In this document: piece after piece, positions 43,101 to 52,029 of the stretch
Position numbering within the stretch: position 1 is the first letter of the stretch
Layout: each line of letters begins with the position of its first letter
Assembly (NCBI GenBank): GCA_026004795.1
Contig: BPJV01000004.1
Span: 657,215 to 721,214 of the forward strand
Direction: 5' to 3'
DNA from: Pirellulaceae bacterium
Lineage (GTDB): Bacteria; Planctomycetota; Planctomycetia; Pirellulales; Pirellulaceae
DNA length: 64,000 nt
Notes under the pieces: model-generated
What the model was told of the DNA's origin: nothing
The model's database searches: none
Seen by the model: the letters and a program-made list of their open reading frames with translations, nothing else
Made by a program: the position numbers and the translations under genes

Positions 43101-43603
43101 AAGGGGATTTCGACGCCGATACCCGCTGGGCACTGGCGTGGTTCGACCAGCAGGGCTTCGACGAAGGCGAATACGGCGTCGCCGAAACGCTGAGCAAAGC
43201 CAAAAACACGTCCATCGAAGGGATGGTCCAGGCCGGCATCCTCCAGTCCCGCCGCGGCAAAGTCCGCCTGCTCAAACCGGACGACCTGCCCGACGACTGG
43301 GACCCGGACACCGACAGCCGGCTGACGCACTGGGAAGTCGTGCATCATCTGATCCGCGTGCTGGAAACCGGCGGCGAAGCGGCGGCCGCCGAACTGGTCC
43401 GCCGGCTGGGCAGCCGCGCCGAGACGGCTCGCGAACTGGCCTACCGCCTGTACACCGTGTGCGAACGCCGCAAGCGGGCCGCAGAAGCCCTCCGCTACAA
43501 CGCGCTGGTGCAGAGCTTCCCCGAAATCGTCCGCCTCTCCCGCGAAGCCGCCACCGCCGCACAAACCCAACAACAAGAACTGTTCGCCGAAACCGAGGAA
43601 TAA
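40166..43603 (+). CDS. DUF1156 adenine-type DNA methylase (PglXI-like) with in-frame insertions
   Basis: A GTG at 40166 with AGGAG eight bases upstream gives 1145 residues. The N-terminus is the DUF1156 domain ([20 protein letters not shown], then [16 protein letters not shown]). Methylase motif I is [20 protein letters not shown] (about residue 147) and motif IV is [16 protein letters not shown] (about residue 745), DPPY being typical of amino-group (N6A/N4C) methylases. Such enzymes are the modification part of BREX type 3-like and other defence loci. Three low-complexity insertions interrupt conserved blocks in frame: 40523-40557, 40756-41190 (which encodes another protein in a second frame) and 41347-41457. 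Whether the enzyme tolerates the ~145-residue insertion is uncertain. Confidence 0.88.
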   Translation: MTDPRPAHRKKLIEVALPLEAINKASAREKSIRHGHPSTLHLWWARRPLAAARAVIFSQMVDDPASCPEEFPTAEAQEAERQRLFDLIEELVLWENTTNEEVLERARAEIRKSWQRACRDRSEGRGERSESGDGEVWDPERLPAFHDPFAGGGALPLEAQRLGLEAYASDLNPVAVLINKAMIEIPPRFAGRPPVCLESRKQELGNREARDALSGTDGVAEGDGRGEGSLSAGAAASAGGSLRNEVADHTGGDVDSGQHRGGLDEGIEQREGQLSVDRSGVTRGDGDVSDAVRGDRVVSGERDEETAQSAHGSRKDADHAPKKLPLRSKPLIPNQLFTKSYPGAAGLAEDVRYYGQWMRDEAEKRIGDLYPKVKAWRDPKSGRYFGEAEVGEWRELGNRREELGNRRREAEEVAKACGYSSISQFLSSISCEELTVIAWLWARTVKSPNPAFADVDVPLASTFMLSTKKGKEAYVEPVIEGGNYRFAVKVGKPKDPAAAKAGTKLSRGANFKCIMSGEPMSPDYIKSEGRAGRMGARLMAIVAEGERGRVYLSPTPEHEAIAKQAKPAWKPETALPDDPRNFWTLLYGLTTYGDLFTPRQLVALTTFSDLVGEAMERVRADALAAGLPDDPTPLRDGGSGATAYAQAVAVYLGCALDKASDFWSSLVTWMNDRGALQQTFGRQALPMVWDFSEANPFSSSGGNFLLFIRRGSDSVVFAPARPGGQAVQQDATMQSLSEGKVVSTDPPYYDNVGYADLSDFFYVWIRRTLHAVYPQLFATVAVPKVEELVATPYRHGGKEDAELFFLAGMTKAVWRLAVQAHAAFPVTIYYAFKQAERKSDRDTTSTGWETFLSAIISTGLRITGTWPVRTESPGRGNARGTNALASSIVLVCRKRPEDAPTATRREFVATLKKELPEALVELQKANIAPVDLAQAAIGPGMAVFTRYKQVLDAEGQPVSVREALALINQVLDEALAEQEGDFDADTRWALAWFDQQGFDEGEYGVAETLSKAKNTSIEGMVQAGILQSRRGKVRLLKPDDLPDDWDPDTDSRLTHWEVVHHLIRVLETGGEAAAAELVRRLGSRAETARELAYRLYTVCERRKRAAEALRYNALVQSFPEIVRLSREAATAAQTQQQELFAETEE
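40523..40557 (+). repeat. Short purine-rich insertion in the methylase gene
   Basis: The stretch starting GATAGGAGTGAGGGGAGAGG matches the left end of the palindromic elements in the helicase gene (GGAGTGAGG plus GAGAGGAGAG runs). The encoded [12 protein letters not shown] peptide has no place in the methylase fold. It is probably a truncated copy. Confidence 0.6.
40756..41190 (+). mobile_element. S23-type four-helix-bundle element inserted in the methylase gene
   Basis: The left flank carries TAGGAAACAGGAGTTAGGAA and the right flank ATTCCTAACC...AAATCCTACC, roughly complementary ends of the same kind as the ORF-less insertion at 41347-41457. Between them lies a complete four-helix-bundle gene with its own GGGAGG ribosome-binding site. 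The methylase frame remains open through all ~435 bases, and conserved methylase sequence resumes at about [17 protein letters not shown] know of S23-type proteins inside 23S rRNA genes; this one sits inside a protein gene. Confidence 0.75.
40797..41159 (+). CDS. Four-helix-bundle protein (23S rRNA-intervening-sequence S23 family), nested out of frame
   Basis: The ATG at 40797 follows AGGGAGG at six bases and gives 120 residues. It has the S23-family pattern: [40 protein letters not shown], and [18 protein letters not shown]. These proteins form small helical bundles, often pentamers; relatives include the Avd accessory protein of diversity-generating retroelements, and they are known from intervening sequences in 23S rRNA. 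The gene is entirely inside the DUF1156 methylase gene, on the same strand but in another reading frame, so both proteins can be made from the same DNA. Its molecular function is unknown. Confidence 0.88.
   Translation: MHYRELTVWRKAMDVAKEVYRLAPRLPREEVYGMRSQITRAATSIPANIAEGWTRESNKEKANFLSIAQGSLAETETFLTLCEEIGWFPASETKKLRSLLTEVGKMLTTLRKNFRSDRSR
41347..41457 (+). repeat. ORF-less palindromic insertion in the methylase gene
   Basis: The left end has two copies of GGAGTTAGGAAATAGGAGG and the right end has CTATTTCCCAATTCCTATC followed by TTCTATTTCC, so the ends are inverted repeats of the type flanking the four-helix-bundle element. It encodes a low-complexity [17 protein letters not shown] peptide within the methylase frame, just before the conserved [13 protein letters not shown] block. 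It is likely a non-autonomous relative or a deletion derivative. Confidence 0.75.
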
Positions 43604-43606
43604 CCG

Positions 43607-46345
43607 ATGGCCAAAACCACAGGTGAGCAACCATCTGGCTTGACGAGCCAGTCGCGGTCTTCACCGCTCGCTGTGACAGCTCCGCCGGGCGCCGTCTTTC
43701 ACCGCTGCGCCCTACAGATCAATCCGCATCACTACGGCGGGACGTACCGTGGTCAGCCGAACGACGGAGACGATCACTCGCACGCCAAAGCAATCGTTGA
43801 CAAGGCGCTGGCACTGGGGATCTCCGTGTTGGCAATAACCGACCACAACGACGCCGGGTGCGTGCCGTATTTCCGGTTAGCGGCCGAAGGGACAGGGATT
43901 CACGTTTTCCCCGGCTTTGAGATCTCGTCCAGTGAAGGCGTGCACGTTCTGTGCATTTATCCGCCTGACACGGATCAGGAGCAACTGCAACGATTTCTCG
44001 GTGAGTTTGGGATTCGCACAGCCGGCCCGTCGACGGATCTCTCATCCTTAAAATTTACAGATCTCCTCAAAAGAGTCCGCGAACAGGGCGGTGTGACGAT
44101 TGCGGCGCACGTGACAAACCACGGTGGGCTTTTCGAGGTGCTCACAGGGCAGTCGCGTATCGAAGCATGGCAGTGCGAAGACCTGCTGGCGATCCAGATT
44201 CCGGGGGAGATTGAGGCATTGCCGGATGGCATTCGGCCGATTGTCCGAAACTCCAACGCCGATTATCGCCGCGAACATCCGCCGGAAGACAATTTGGCCG
44301 TAGCGGTGGTCAATGCCAAAGACGTCGCCACGCCGGAAGACTTGGAGCATCCGTCTGCAAGCTGCTGGATCAAGATGTCGGAAGTGACGATCGAAGGTCT
44401 GCGGCAGGCATTTCTCGATCCGGGATCGCGCATCCGGTTGAATCCCAAAGACGGAAAACTCCAGCCGGACCAGCATACAGAATTACTGTCGATCAGTTGG
44501 GAAGGCGGATTTCTGGATGGGACTTCGATCCGGTTCAATCCCAATCTCAATGTCCTGATCGGCGGTCGTGGAGCGGGTAAGTCGACGATCGTCGAGAGCA
44601 TCCGCGCGGTACTGAGCCTGACGCCGATCGGCGACGAGGCTCAGAAGATGCACGAGGGAATTGTGCGGCACGTCTTGCGCAGCGGCACACGGATTTCGCT
44701 GCGTGTGCGGGCCCATCGTCCTGACGTTCGCGAATACACGATTGAACGAACACTGCCCAATCCGCCACTCGTGCGAGACGAGAATGGCGAGTTATCCAAT
44801 TTGACCCCGGAGAAACTGTTGTCCGGTCTGGAAGTCTACGGCCAGCACGAGATCTCGGAACTCACTCGAAGCAAGGAGAAGCTGACACGCCTGCTGGATC
44901 GGTTCGTTCAACGGGATGATACGGTGTCGACTCGGCGCAGCGAATTAAAACGGGAGCTGGAAAAGAACCGGCAGAGCATTTTGGACACCAAGCGAGATTT
45001 GAAACAAGTCGAAGAGCGGCTAGACGCGCTTCCCGGATTGGAGGAGACGCTCAAAAAATATCAGGAGGCCGGACTCGAGGGTCGGTTAAAAGAACAGAGT
45101 TTGCTCGTCCGTGAGGAACGCATCCTCGATTCTATTCCGGAGCGTTTGGCACCGTTTCGAGAATGCCAGCAACGCATGCAGCAGGAGCTACCGATCGATC
45201 GGACCTTCGTTTCCGAAAAGGCATTGGCAGATCTGCCGGGAAAGGAAATCCTTGCTGCGCTGGACGGTGTGCTGAAGACACTCGATACAGAGCTTTCGGC
45301 GGCCGTTAAAGCCATGAAAGAGGCTCTCGATCGCGCCGATGCCGGAGTGGACGACGTTCGAAAGAAGTGGAACGTGCGCAAGGAGCAGGTACAGGCGGAG
45401 TATGAAAAAATCCTGCGAGATTTGCAGAAGTCGAAGGTGGATGGTGAAGAGTTCATGCGGTTGCGCCGGCAGATCGAACAACTGCAACCGTTAAAGGAGA
45501 AGACACAGCGCGCCGAGCGTTTGCTGAAGGAGTTGCGAGAACAGCGGCGCAAGCTGCTGGCCGAATGGGAAGAGTTCAAGGCCGAGCAATTCCGCCGCCT
45601 CGAACGAGCCGCGAAAAAAGTCAGCAGGTCGCTGCAAAATCGGGTCGAGGTTCAAGTCACCGCGGCCGGGAACCGCGAGCCGCTGGCGGGTATCTTGAGA
45701 AACCAGATCGGCGGTCGTCTGTCCGAGGCAATCAATACGTTAACAAATCACGCCGATCTGTCGCTAACGCGACTGGTCGAGGCCTGCAGGAACGGACCGG
45801 ACGAAGTGACTAAGGCATTTGGCATCACTGCTGCTCAGGCCGAGCGGCTGTCCGAAGCGGGTGAAGAGGCGTTGATGCTGATCGAGGAACTGGAGCTGCC
45901 GCCGACCACGTCGATCCGGCTCAACACTGCGCCTGCGGGTGAACCGCCCGTGTGGCAAACACTGGAAGAACTTTCGACGGGCCAGAAGGCAACCGCAGTG
46001 CTGTTACTATTGTTGCTGGAGTCGGATGCTCCGCTCATCGTCGATCAACCGGAAGACGATCTGGACAACCGGTTTATCACCGAAGGTGTGGTGCCGCGGA
46101 TCCGGGAAGAAAAACAGCGACGGCAGTTTGTGTTTTCGACCCACAATGCCAACATCCCCGTGCTGGGCGACGCCGAGCTGATTATCGGGCTGGCCGCGTC
46201 GGGCGAAGCGGACGGCGGGAGTGTCCGGATACCGCCTGAGCACGTTGGTTCGATCGATTCACGCACGGTACGGGAACTGGTCGAAGAGATTCTGGAAGGT
46301 GGCAAGGAAGCGTTCGAACGCCGCCGTCGCAAGTACGGCTTTTAG
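43607..46345 (+). CDS. PHP-AAA (TrlF-like) ATPase
   Basis: The 912-residue protein combines an N-terminal PHP phosphoesterase-type domain, with metal-ligand motifs LAITDHNDAG and VTIAAHVTNHGG, and an SMC-like ATPase. In the ATPase, Walker A is LIGGRGAGKSTIVES near residue 320, long coiled coil spans about 430-690, the signature is LSTGQKATAVLLLLL, and Walker B is PLIVDQPEDDLDN. This is the arrangement of TrlF-family proteins found in defence islands, where the PHP site may act as a nuclease controlled by the ATPase. It follows the methylase stop by three bases and uses the GAGGAAT inside the methylase end as its ribosome-binding site. Confidence 0.85.
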   Translation: MAKTTGEQPSGLTSQSRSSPLAVTAPPGAVFHRCALQINPHHYGGTYRGQPNDGDDHSHAKAIVDKALALGISVLAITDHNDAGCVPYFRLAAEGTGIHVFPGFEISSSEGVHVLCIYPPDTDQEQLQRFLGEFGIRTAGPSTDLSSLKFTDLLKRVREQGGVTIAAHVTNHGGLFEVLTGQSRIEAWQCEDLLAIQIPGEIEALPDGIRPIVRNSNADYRREHPPEDNLAVAVVNAKDVATPEDLEHPSASCWIKMSEVTIEGLRQAFLDPGSRIRLNPKDGKLQPDQHTELLSISWEGGFLDGTSIRFNPNLNVLIGGRGAGKSTIVESIRAVLSLTPIGDEAQKMHEGIVRHVLRSGTRISLRVRAHRPDVREYTIERTLPNPPLVRDENGELSNLTPEKLLSGLEVYGQHEISELTRSKEKLTRLLDRFVQRDDTVSTRRSELKRELEKNRQSILDTKRDLKQVEERLDALPGLEETLKKYQEAGLEGRLKEQSLLVREERILDSIPERLAPFRECQQRMQQELPIDRTFVSEKALADLPGKEILAALDGVLKTLDTELSAAVKAMKEALDRADAGVDDVRKKWNVRKEQVQAEYEKILRDLQKSKVDGEEFMRLRRQIEQLQPLKEKTQRAERLLKELREQRRKLLAEWEEFKAEQFRRLERAAKKVSRSLQNRVEVQVTAAGNREPLAGILRNQIGGRLSEAINTLTNHADLSLTRLVEACRNGPDEVTKAFGITAAQAERLSEAGEEALMLIEELELPPTTSIRLNTAPAGEPPVWQTLEELSTGQKATAVLLLLLLESDAPLIVDQPEDDLDNRFITEGVVPRIREEKQRRQFVFSTHNANIPVLGDAELIIGLAASGEADGGSVRIPPEHVGSIDSRTVRELVEEILEGGKEAFERRRRKYGF

Positions 46346-46354
46346 AGGAATGGC

Positions 46355-47671
46355 ATGAACCAGTTGGAAATTCAAGAGTTGGTTCTTAACGGCGAAAACT
46401 CCGGAGTGGAGTTTAAACGAGACGACGTGCACCCGGAGAGTCTGGCTAAAGAAATGGCCGCGCTGTTGAATCTCGAAGGCGGCTATATCCTGCTTGGCGT
46501 AGAAGATGACGGCACGATCAGCGGGCTGACACGTGATCCCAAGCAGGCGGAAGAATGGGTGATGGAAATTGCACGAACTCATGTGCGACCGGGCGTGATT
46601 CCATTTTGGGAAACTGTCGACATGGGTGGCGGCAAGATTGTCGGCGTAATTCATCTTCCCGATGATGCGCCCGATAAGCCATATAAAGCCAAACGCGGCG
46701 GCGCCTGGGTGACGCAAATCCGGGTCGGCACCACATCACGCGACGCGACGGACGATGAAGAGGCGAGGCTGTACATGCAATCCGGACGGCTGCAATACGA
46801 CCGCAAGCCGGTGCCGGGCGCGCGCTTCGAGGACCTCGACTTGCGTCGACTGATCGATTATTTCCAGAACGTGCGCGGTCAGGCATGTCCGGATGCCGAA
46901 GATCGCGACGGGTGGATTCGGCTGCTGGTAAACACCGAATTGATGACGGAAGACCGCGGCAGCGCGATTCCCAGCGCCGGCGGGTTGCTGCTGTTCGGAA
47001 AACAACCGAAAAGATTCCTTCCGCAATCCGGCGTCAGCGCGGTGGCCTATTCCGGGCCGGATAAAGACTATGATGCGAAAGCGCGCCAGACGATTGCCGG
47101 TCCGCTGGTATCCCTTTTCTCGAACGGGGGCGCTGGGACTGTCGGACAGTATCCGCTCTTGCCGCGGACGTTTTCGGAACAACCGGCGGTGATCGAAAGC
47201 GGCGTGATCGAGCAGACGCTGGATTTCGTGCGGCGAAACATCGAAGTCGAAGCCACCATCGCCGCCGATGGACGGCGGATCGAACGGTGGGACTATCCGC
47301 TGGAAGCCGTCCGCGAGGCGGTCGTCAACGCGGTCGCTCACCGCGATTACACCATCACCGTGATGGATATCGAAGTGTCGATTTACTCGGACCGGCTGGA
47401 GGTGATCTCCCCCGGACGCCTGCCCAACACGGTGACCGTGGAAAAAATGCGGGCCGGTTATCGGGCTTCGCGCAATGAGCTGATCAAGGAAGTGCTGCGC
47501 GACTATCGGTACATCGAAGCGACCGGTCTGGGGGTGCCGCGGAAGATCATCGAAGGCATGAAACAACACAACGGAACCGAACCGGATCTGATCGAAGAGG
47601 AATCACGATTCATCGTGCGGTTGTGGAAAGACGCTGCCGCATCCAACCAGCCGCAGGGAGATAACAACTGA
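46355..47671 (+). CDS. AlbA_2 (Schlafen AAA_4) domain protein with RecG-like C-terminus
   Basis: The 438-residue protein starts with an AlbA_2/Slfn-type domain: GENSGVEFKRDDVHPESLAK and EGGYILLGVEDDGTISGL. The second half holds the HATPase_c_4-like region (REAVVNAVAHRDYTITVMDI) and a winged-helix-like tail (ATGLGVPRKIIEGMKQHNG) that NCBI annotations often label ATP-dependent DNA helicase RecG-related. Such proteins are frequent in defence islands and act as regulators or nucleic-acid binding factors; a precise role is not established. It begins nine bases after the PHP-AAA gene, with AGAGGAAT as ribosome-binding site, and its TGA overlaps the next ATG (TGATG). Confidence 0.85.
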   Translation: MNQLEIQELVLNGENSGVEFKRDDVHPESLAKEMAALLNLEGGYILLGVEDDGTISGLTRDPKQAEEWVMEIARTHVRPGVIPFWETVDMGGGKIVGVIHLPDDAPDKPYKAKRGGAWVTQIRVGTTSRDATDDEEARLYMQSGRLQYDRKPVPGARFEDLDLRRLIDYFQNVRGQACPDAEDRDGWIRLLVNTELMTEDRGSAIPSAGGLLLFGKQPKRFLPQSGVSAVAYSGPDKDYDAKARQTIAGPLVSLFSNGGAGTVGQYPLLPRTFSEQPAVIESGVIEQTLDFVRRNIEVEATIAADGRRIERWDYPLEAVREAVVNAVAHRDYTITVMDIEVSIYSDRLEVISPGRLPNTVTVEKMRAGYRASRNELIKEVLRDYRYIEATGLGVPRKIIEGMKQHNGTEPDLIEEESRFIVRLWKDAAASNQPQGDNN

Positions 47672-50600
47672 TGGCCATTTCCAATCAACAACGCATCGGC
47701 AAAGCGCTGGAACTGCTCCGCAGCGGGCTGGCGCCGTTTGTCGAACGGGAATTCAAAACACAGAACGCCAAGGACCCGGCCGCCGCGGCTCGCAAGTTTC
47801 TGCGCGACGACCGCAACGTGGCCGACAAGCCAATCAGCGACTGGGACGTCCAGGCGCTGCTGAACGTGTTGTGGGAAGCGTGGAACGCGGTCTTCGGCCG
47901 CACGCTGGGCCGGGCCGAACGGTCGCTCGTGCAGGAACTGCGCGACTGGCGCAACAAGTGGGCGCATCAGGAACCGCTCTCCAGCGACGACGCCGACCGG
48001 GCGCTCGATTCGATGGCCCGGCTGCTGGCCGCCGTGTCGGCTCCCGAAGCCGACGAAGTGAACAAGATGAAGCTGGAACTGCGACGGCAGGTCTTTTCGG
48101 CTCAAGTGAGCAAAGAAAAACGCAAGGCGGGCGGGTCGCTGATCGAAGCGGCCGCCGCCGGGTCGCTCAAGCCGTGGCGCGAAGTCGTCACGCCGCACGC
48201 CGATGTCGCCAGCGGCCGCTATCAACAGGCCGAATTCGCGGCCGACCTGTGGCAGGTGCATCTGGGCGAAGGCTCGGACGAATACCGCGATCCGAAAGAG
48301 TTCTTCCGCCGCACGTTCCTGACTTCCAGCCTGAAACGCCTGCTGATCAGCGGCGTGCAGCGGATGGCCGGTCAGGGAGGTGATCCGGTGGTGCAATTGC
48401 AGACCAACTTCGGCGGCGGCAAAACGCACTCGATGCTGGCCCTGTATCATCTGTTTTCGGGCGTAAAGCCGGCCGAACTGCCCGGCGCCGACGAAGTGCT
48501 GGCCGAAGCGGACGTGAAGCAGTTGCCGACGGCACGGCGGGTCGTGCTGGTGGGCAATAAGATCTCGCCCGGCAATCCGGTGAAGAAACCCGACGGCACG
48601 GTCATCCGCACGCTGTGGGGCGAGCTGGCATGGCAGCTTGGCGGCAAAGAGGCCTACGAACGCGTGCGGGCGGATGACGAAAAGGCGACCAGCCCCGGCG
48701 ATGTACTGCGCGAGCTGTTCGTCGACTACGGGCCGTGCCTGATCCTGATCGACGAATGGGTGGCCTACGCGCGGCAGCTTCACGATCAGAGCGATCTGCC
48801 GGCGGGCAGCTTCGAGACGCAGTTCACGTTCGCTCAGGCGCTGACCGAATCGGCCAAGCTGGCAGGCAATTGCCTGCTGGTGGTGTCGTTGCCGGCGTCG
48901 GATACGACCGGTTCGCCACACGCGGCGGTCGATGATGTGGAAGTCGGCGGCGTGCGCGGCCGCGAGGCACTGGACCGGCTGCGAAACGTGATCGGACGCG
49001 TCGAATCGTCGTGGCGGCCGGCGACGGCCGAAGAAGGGTTCGAGATCGTGCGGCGGCGGTTGTTCGAACCGCTGTCCGGGCCGGAGTCGTTCAAGGATCG
49101 CGATGTGACGGCGCGGGCGTTTTCCGATCTGTACGGGGCGCAGAGCGCGGAGTTTCCGCCCGAGTGCAAGACGGCCGATTACGAGCGGCGGATTCAGGCG
49201 GCCTATCCGATCCATCCGGAGATTTTCGATCAGCTCTACGGCGGCTGGTCGACGCTGGTCAAGTTCCAGCGGACGCGCGGCGTGCTGCGGCTGATGGCGG
49301 CCGTGATTCACAGTCTGTGGGAAAAGGGGGACAAGAACCCGCTGATCCTGCCGTCGATGATCCCCATCGACGACCCGCGGGTGCAGTTTGAGCTGACGCG
49401 GTACCTGTCGGACAACTGGGTGCCGATCATCGAAAAGGACGTCGACGGACCGAATTCGCTGCCGCTGGCGATCGACAGCGAAGTGCCCAATCTGGGCAAG
49501 GTGTCGGCCACGCGGCGGGTGGCGCGGACGATCTATCTGGGTTCGGCGCCGACGTCATCGGCCGCTCAGCGGGGCATCGAGGACCGGCGGATCAAGCTCG
49601 GTTGCGTCCTGCCGGGGGAATCGCCGGCCGTGTTCGGCGACGCGCTGCGGCGGCTGGCCGCGCGGGCCACGTACCTGTATCAGGACGGCAATCGGTTCTG
49701 GTATTCGACTCAGCCGACGGTGACCAAGCTGGCTGAAGACCGAGCCGAGGAACTGAAGCGCAATCCGGACAAGGTGTTTGAAGAGATCGATCGGCGGCTG
49801 CGAGCCGATCTGAAGCAGAGCGGCGATTTCGCTCGGGTTCATCCGCTGCCGCGATCCGGGGCCGACGTGCCCGACGACCGCGACGCGCGGCTGGTCGTGT
49901 TGCCGATCGACTATCCGTGCAGCAAAGACCCGGACAATCCGGCCGTGACCGCGGCGAAAGAGATTCTGGAATCGCGCGGCAGCGCTCCGCGGCTGTACCG
50001 CAACACGCTGGTTTTTCTGGCAGCCGACCGAGTGCGGCTGCAAGACCTGGACGAAGCGGTGCGCAAGTTTCTGGCATGGGATTCGATCGTGGCGGAAAAG
50101 GAGGTTTTGAACCTCGACCCGCATCAGGTCAAGCAGGCGGAGACTCAGCGTCAGGCGGCTGATGAAACCGTCAGAGCGCGAATGCCGGAAACATATCAGT
50201 GGCTGGTGGTCCCCGTGCAGGCGAATCCGTCGGCTCCGATCACGTGGGAACGCATTCGTTTGACCGGCAGCGATCCGCTGGCCGTGCGAGCCAGCAAGCG
50301 GCTGCGTAGCGAAGAGTTTTTGATCCAGTCGCTCGGTTCGACCATCCTGCGCAAGTACATGGACGAGGTCCCGCTGTGGCGCGGCGATCATGTGGAAGTG
50401 AAGCAGCTTGTCGAAGACTTCGCACGGTATTTGTACCTACCGCGCGTTGCGGAGCCACAGGTGGTGGTCAATGCGATGCGAGACGGCATCGCGCTGTTGA
50501 CTTGGGCAACCGATACGTTCGCCTACGCAGAAAGCTATGATGAGTCCCAAGGGAGATATCGCGGGCTTCGCGGTGGAGAGCTGGTGACCGTCACCATCGA

Positions 50601-51018
50601 CGATCCAGGATTGTTGGTCAAGCCGGAAACCGCCGTCGCGCAGTTGGAGAAAGAAGCATCAACCAAGCAGTCGACGGCAGCCGCAGCGATATCAAACGAT
50701 GACAATGCAACGGCACGTCCCGGTTTCAATCCTGCCGCAGAGACGCCCGCCATGGCCGTATCCGAACCGCCACCCCAAGTATTGCCTAAACGATTCCACG
50801 GCTCGGCGGAGCTGGACCCATCGCGCGTCGGCCGTGACGCGGGCCGCATCGCCGAGGAGGTGATTGCTCATCTCGCCGGTCGCCCCGGTGCCCAAGTGCG
50901 AGTGACGTTGGAAATCGAAGCTTCCCTTCCCGACGGTGCCGATGAGCAGCTCCTGCGCATCATTAACGAGAATTGTCGGACTCTCAAGTTCACCAACCAC
51001 GCATTCGAGCAAGAGTGA
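47671..51018 (+). CDS. DUF499 ATPase with N-terminal Swt1-type HEPN domain (BrxC/PglY-related)
   Basis: The 1115-residue protein opens with a Swt1-type HEPN domain (residues ~1-120) including the RX4H RNase motif R94NKWAH99. The DUF499 ATPase follows: Walker A FGGGKTHSM (248-255) and Walker B LILIDEWVAYA (357-367). The long C-terminal part ends in a Ser/Thr/Ala-rich linker and a short acidic domain. DUF499 ATPases correspond to the large ATPase BrxC/PglY of BREX systems. An active HEPN ribonuclease on the same chain would give the system an RNA-cutting effector, but this activity is inferred only from the motif. It is the last plus-strand gene of the operon. Confidence 0.85.
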   Translation: MAISNQQRIGKALELLRSGLAPFVEREFKTQNAKDPAAAARKFLRDDRNVADKPISDWDVQALLNVLWEAWNAVFGRTLGRAERSLVQELRDWRNKWAHQEPLSSDDADRALDSMARLLAAVSAPEADEVNKMKLELRRQVFSAQVSKEKRKAGGSLIEAAAAGSLKPWREVVTPHADVASGRYQQAEFAADLWQVHLGEGSDEYRDPKEFFRRTFLTSSLKRLLISGVQRMAGQGGDPVVQLQTNFGGGKTHSMLALYHLFSGVKPAELPGADEVLAEADVKQLPTARRVVLVGNKISPGNPVKKPDGTVIRTLWGELAWQLGGKEAYERVRADDEKATSPGDVLRELFVDYGPCLILIDEWVAYARQLHDQSDLPAGSFETQFTFAQALTESAKLAGNCLLVVSLPASDTTGSPHAAVDDVEVGGVRGREALDRLRNVIGRVESSWRPATAEEGFEIVRRRLFEPLSGPESFKDRDVTARAFSDLYGAQSAEFPPECKTADYERRIQAAYPIHPEIFDQLYGGWSTLVKFQRTRGVLRLMAAVIHSLWEKGDKNPLILPSMIPIDDPRVQFELTRYLSDNWVPIIEKDVDGPNSLPLAIDSEVPNLGKVSATRRVARTIYLGSAPTSSAAQRGIEDRRIKLGCVLPGESPAVFGDALRRLAARATYLYQDGNRFWYSTQPTVTKLAEDRAEELKRNPDKVFEEIDRRLRADLKQSGDFARVHPLPRSGADVPDDRDARLVVLPIDYPCSKDPDNPAVTAAKEILESRGSAPRLYRNTLVFLAADRVRLQDLDEAVRKFLAWDSIVAEKEVLNLDPHQVKQAETQRQAADETVRARMPETYQWLVVPVQANPSAPITWERIRLTGSDPLAVRASKRLRSEEFLIQSLGSTILRKYMDEVPLWRGDHVEVKQLVEDFARYLYLPRVAEPQVVVNAMRDGIALLTWATDTFAYAESYDESQGRYRGLRGGELVTVTIDDPGLLVKPETAVAQLEKEASTKQSTAAAAISNDDNATARPGFNPAAETPAMAVSEPPPQVLPKRFHGSAELDPSRVGRDAGRIAEEVIAHLAGRPGAQVRVTLEIEASLPDGADEQLLRIINENCRTLKFTNHAFEQE

Positions 51019-51219
51019 TCGGCCACCGCTCTATTTGCTTCGAACGCAACCACCCTGAGGCGGTTCTCATTCGCTACATGCGTATGCACAATCAAGTGAA
51101 TCCGTCTCAACCCGCGAATGCGTCCAAGGCAGATCACTTGCGGGGAAATGGCGATCTTTCGCCGGGGATCGATCATGGCTGAGGCAGCGATGGTCGCGGC
51201 TCATCGCGCGATGAGCGAA

Positions 51220-51942
51220 CTATCGATTCCTTCCCTCGCTGTTCAGCAGCTTCTCTGGAAACAAATCGCTGGCGATGCCGATAAGCAGATACTCTTCGTT
51301 CGCCAGTTTAGTACTGCCATAATCGCTCAGAATGCTGTGGGATTCAGGGCCCCAGAGCGTAGCCCAAAACAACACCTCCGTTTTCAGTTCGACTACGTCC
51401 CCATCCACGTTGAACAACTTGTTCCGCCATGCTCGATACTTTCGGCTTGCCTTTTCCGGTGGATGACCGGGACAGGTAACGGCACTCAGATCGCCAAGAT
51501 GGTAAGCATAGTTGTATCCCCACCTGCCAAACTTGCCGTTTCCCTTGTCCAGGTCGCTGATGTTAGCCGACAGATTGCGGTTCTTTTTGCCATAGATTTC
51601 TGCCTTACCGATGTACAAAGCCACAAGCCGGTCATCCTCTCGCGAAAGCATCATGTAGAGGATCCCGTCGTGCACGACGTTGCCCTGCCTGTACTCTTGG
51701 ATCAACCGACGGCCAAGCTATCGCATTAACGCCTCCATTTCCTCCGAGCGCTTCAGCACGAGCCTATTGTTCTGCCCATACGGGATGACCCGCACGCGGC
51801 CACCCTTCACGTCAAAAAGGGGGACCGCCTGCTGCTCTATGTTGTGTGCCTCGACAAAATCTCGCCAAAGCCTGAACTTGGACTGATCGACTTGTTGGCC
51901 AAGCATTACCAGAACACCTAATTGAATCGTTAACGCCAGCAT
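51220..51942 (-). pseudogene. GIY-YIG-nuclease-like gene interrupted by an in-frame amber codon
   Basis: From the ATG at 51942 (GGAG nine bases upstream) the frame reads 74 codons to a TAG at 51718-51720 and then continues in the same frame for 166 codons to the stop at 51220. The second part contains GILYMMLSREDDRLVALYIG, a GIY-YIG-like start of a nuclease domain, followed by a Tyr-rich RWGYNYAYHLGDL segment. The continuity and the single stop suggest a recent GAG-to-TAG or CAG-to-TAG mutation, or a sequencing error. If functional, it would be a DNA endonuclease convergent with the defence operon. A TTG at 51705 could start a shorter product. Confidence 0.65.
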
Positions 51943-52029
51943 GGACAAGACTCCGCTGTTCACTTGTCTTTTCCGGTCGTGGCCCTCATTCTTGCATACG
52001 CATGCCGACAAACACGCTCTGGTTTCCGT

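Noticed and set aside
47503..49311. 602-codon minus-strand frame
   Set aside because: It lies opposite the DUF499 ATPase and the end of the AlbA_2 gene; its His/Arg/Gln-rich content is typical of an antisense frame in GC-rich DNA.
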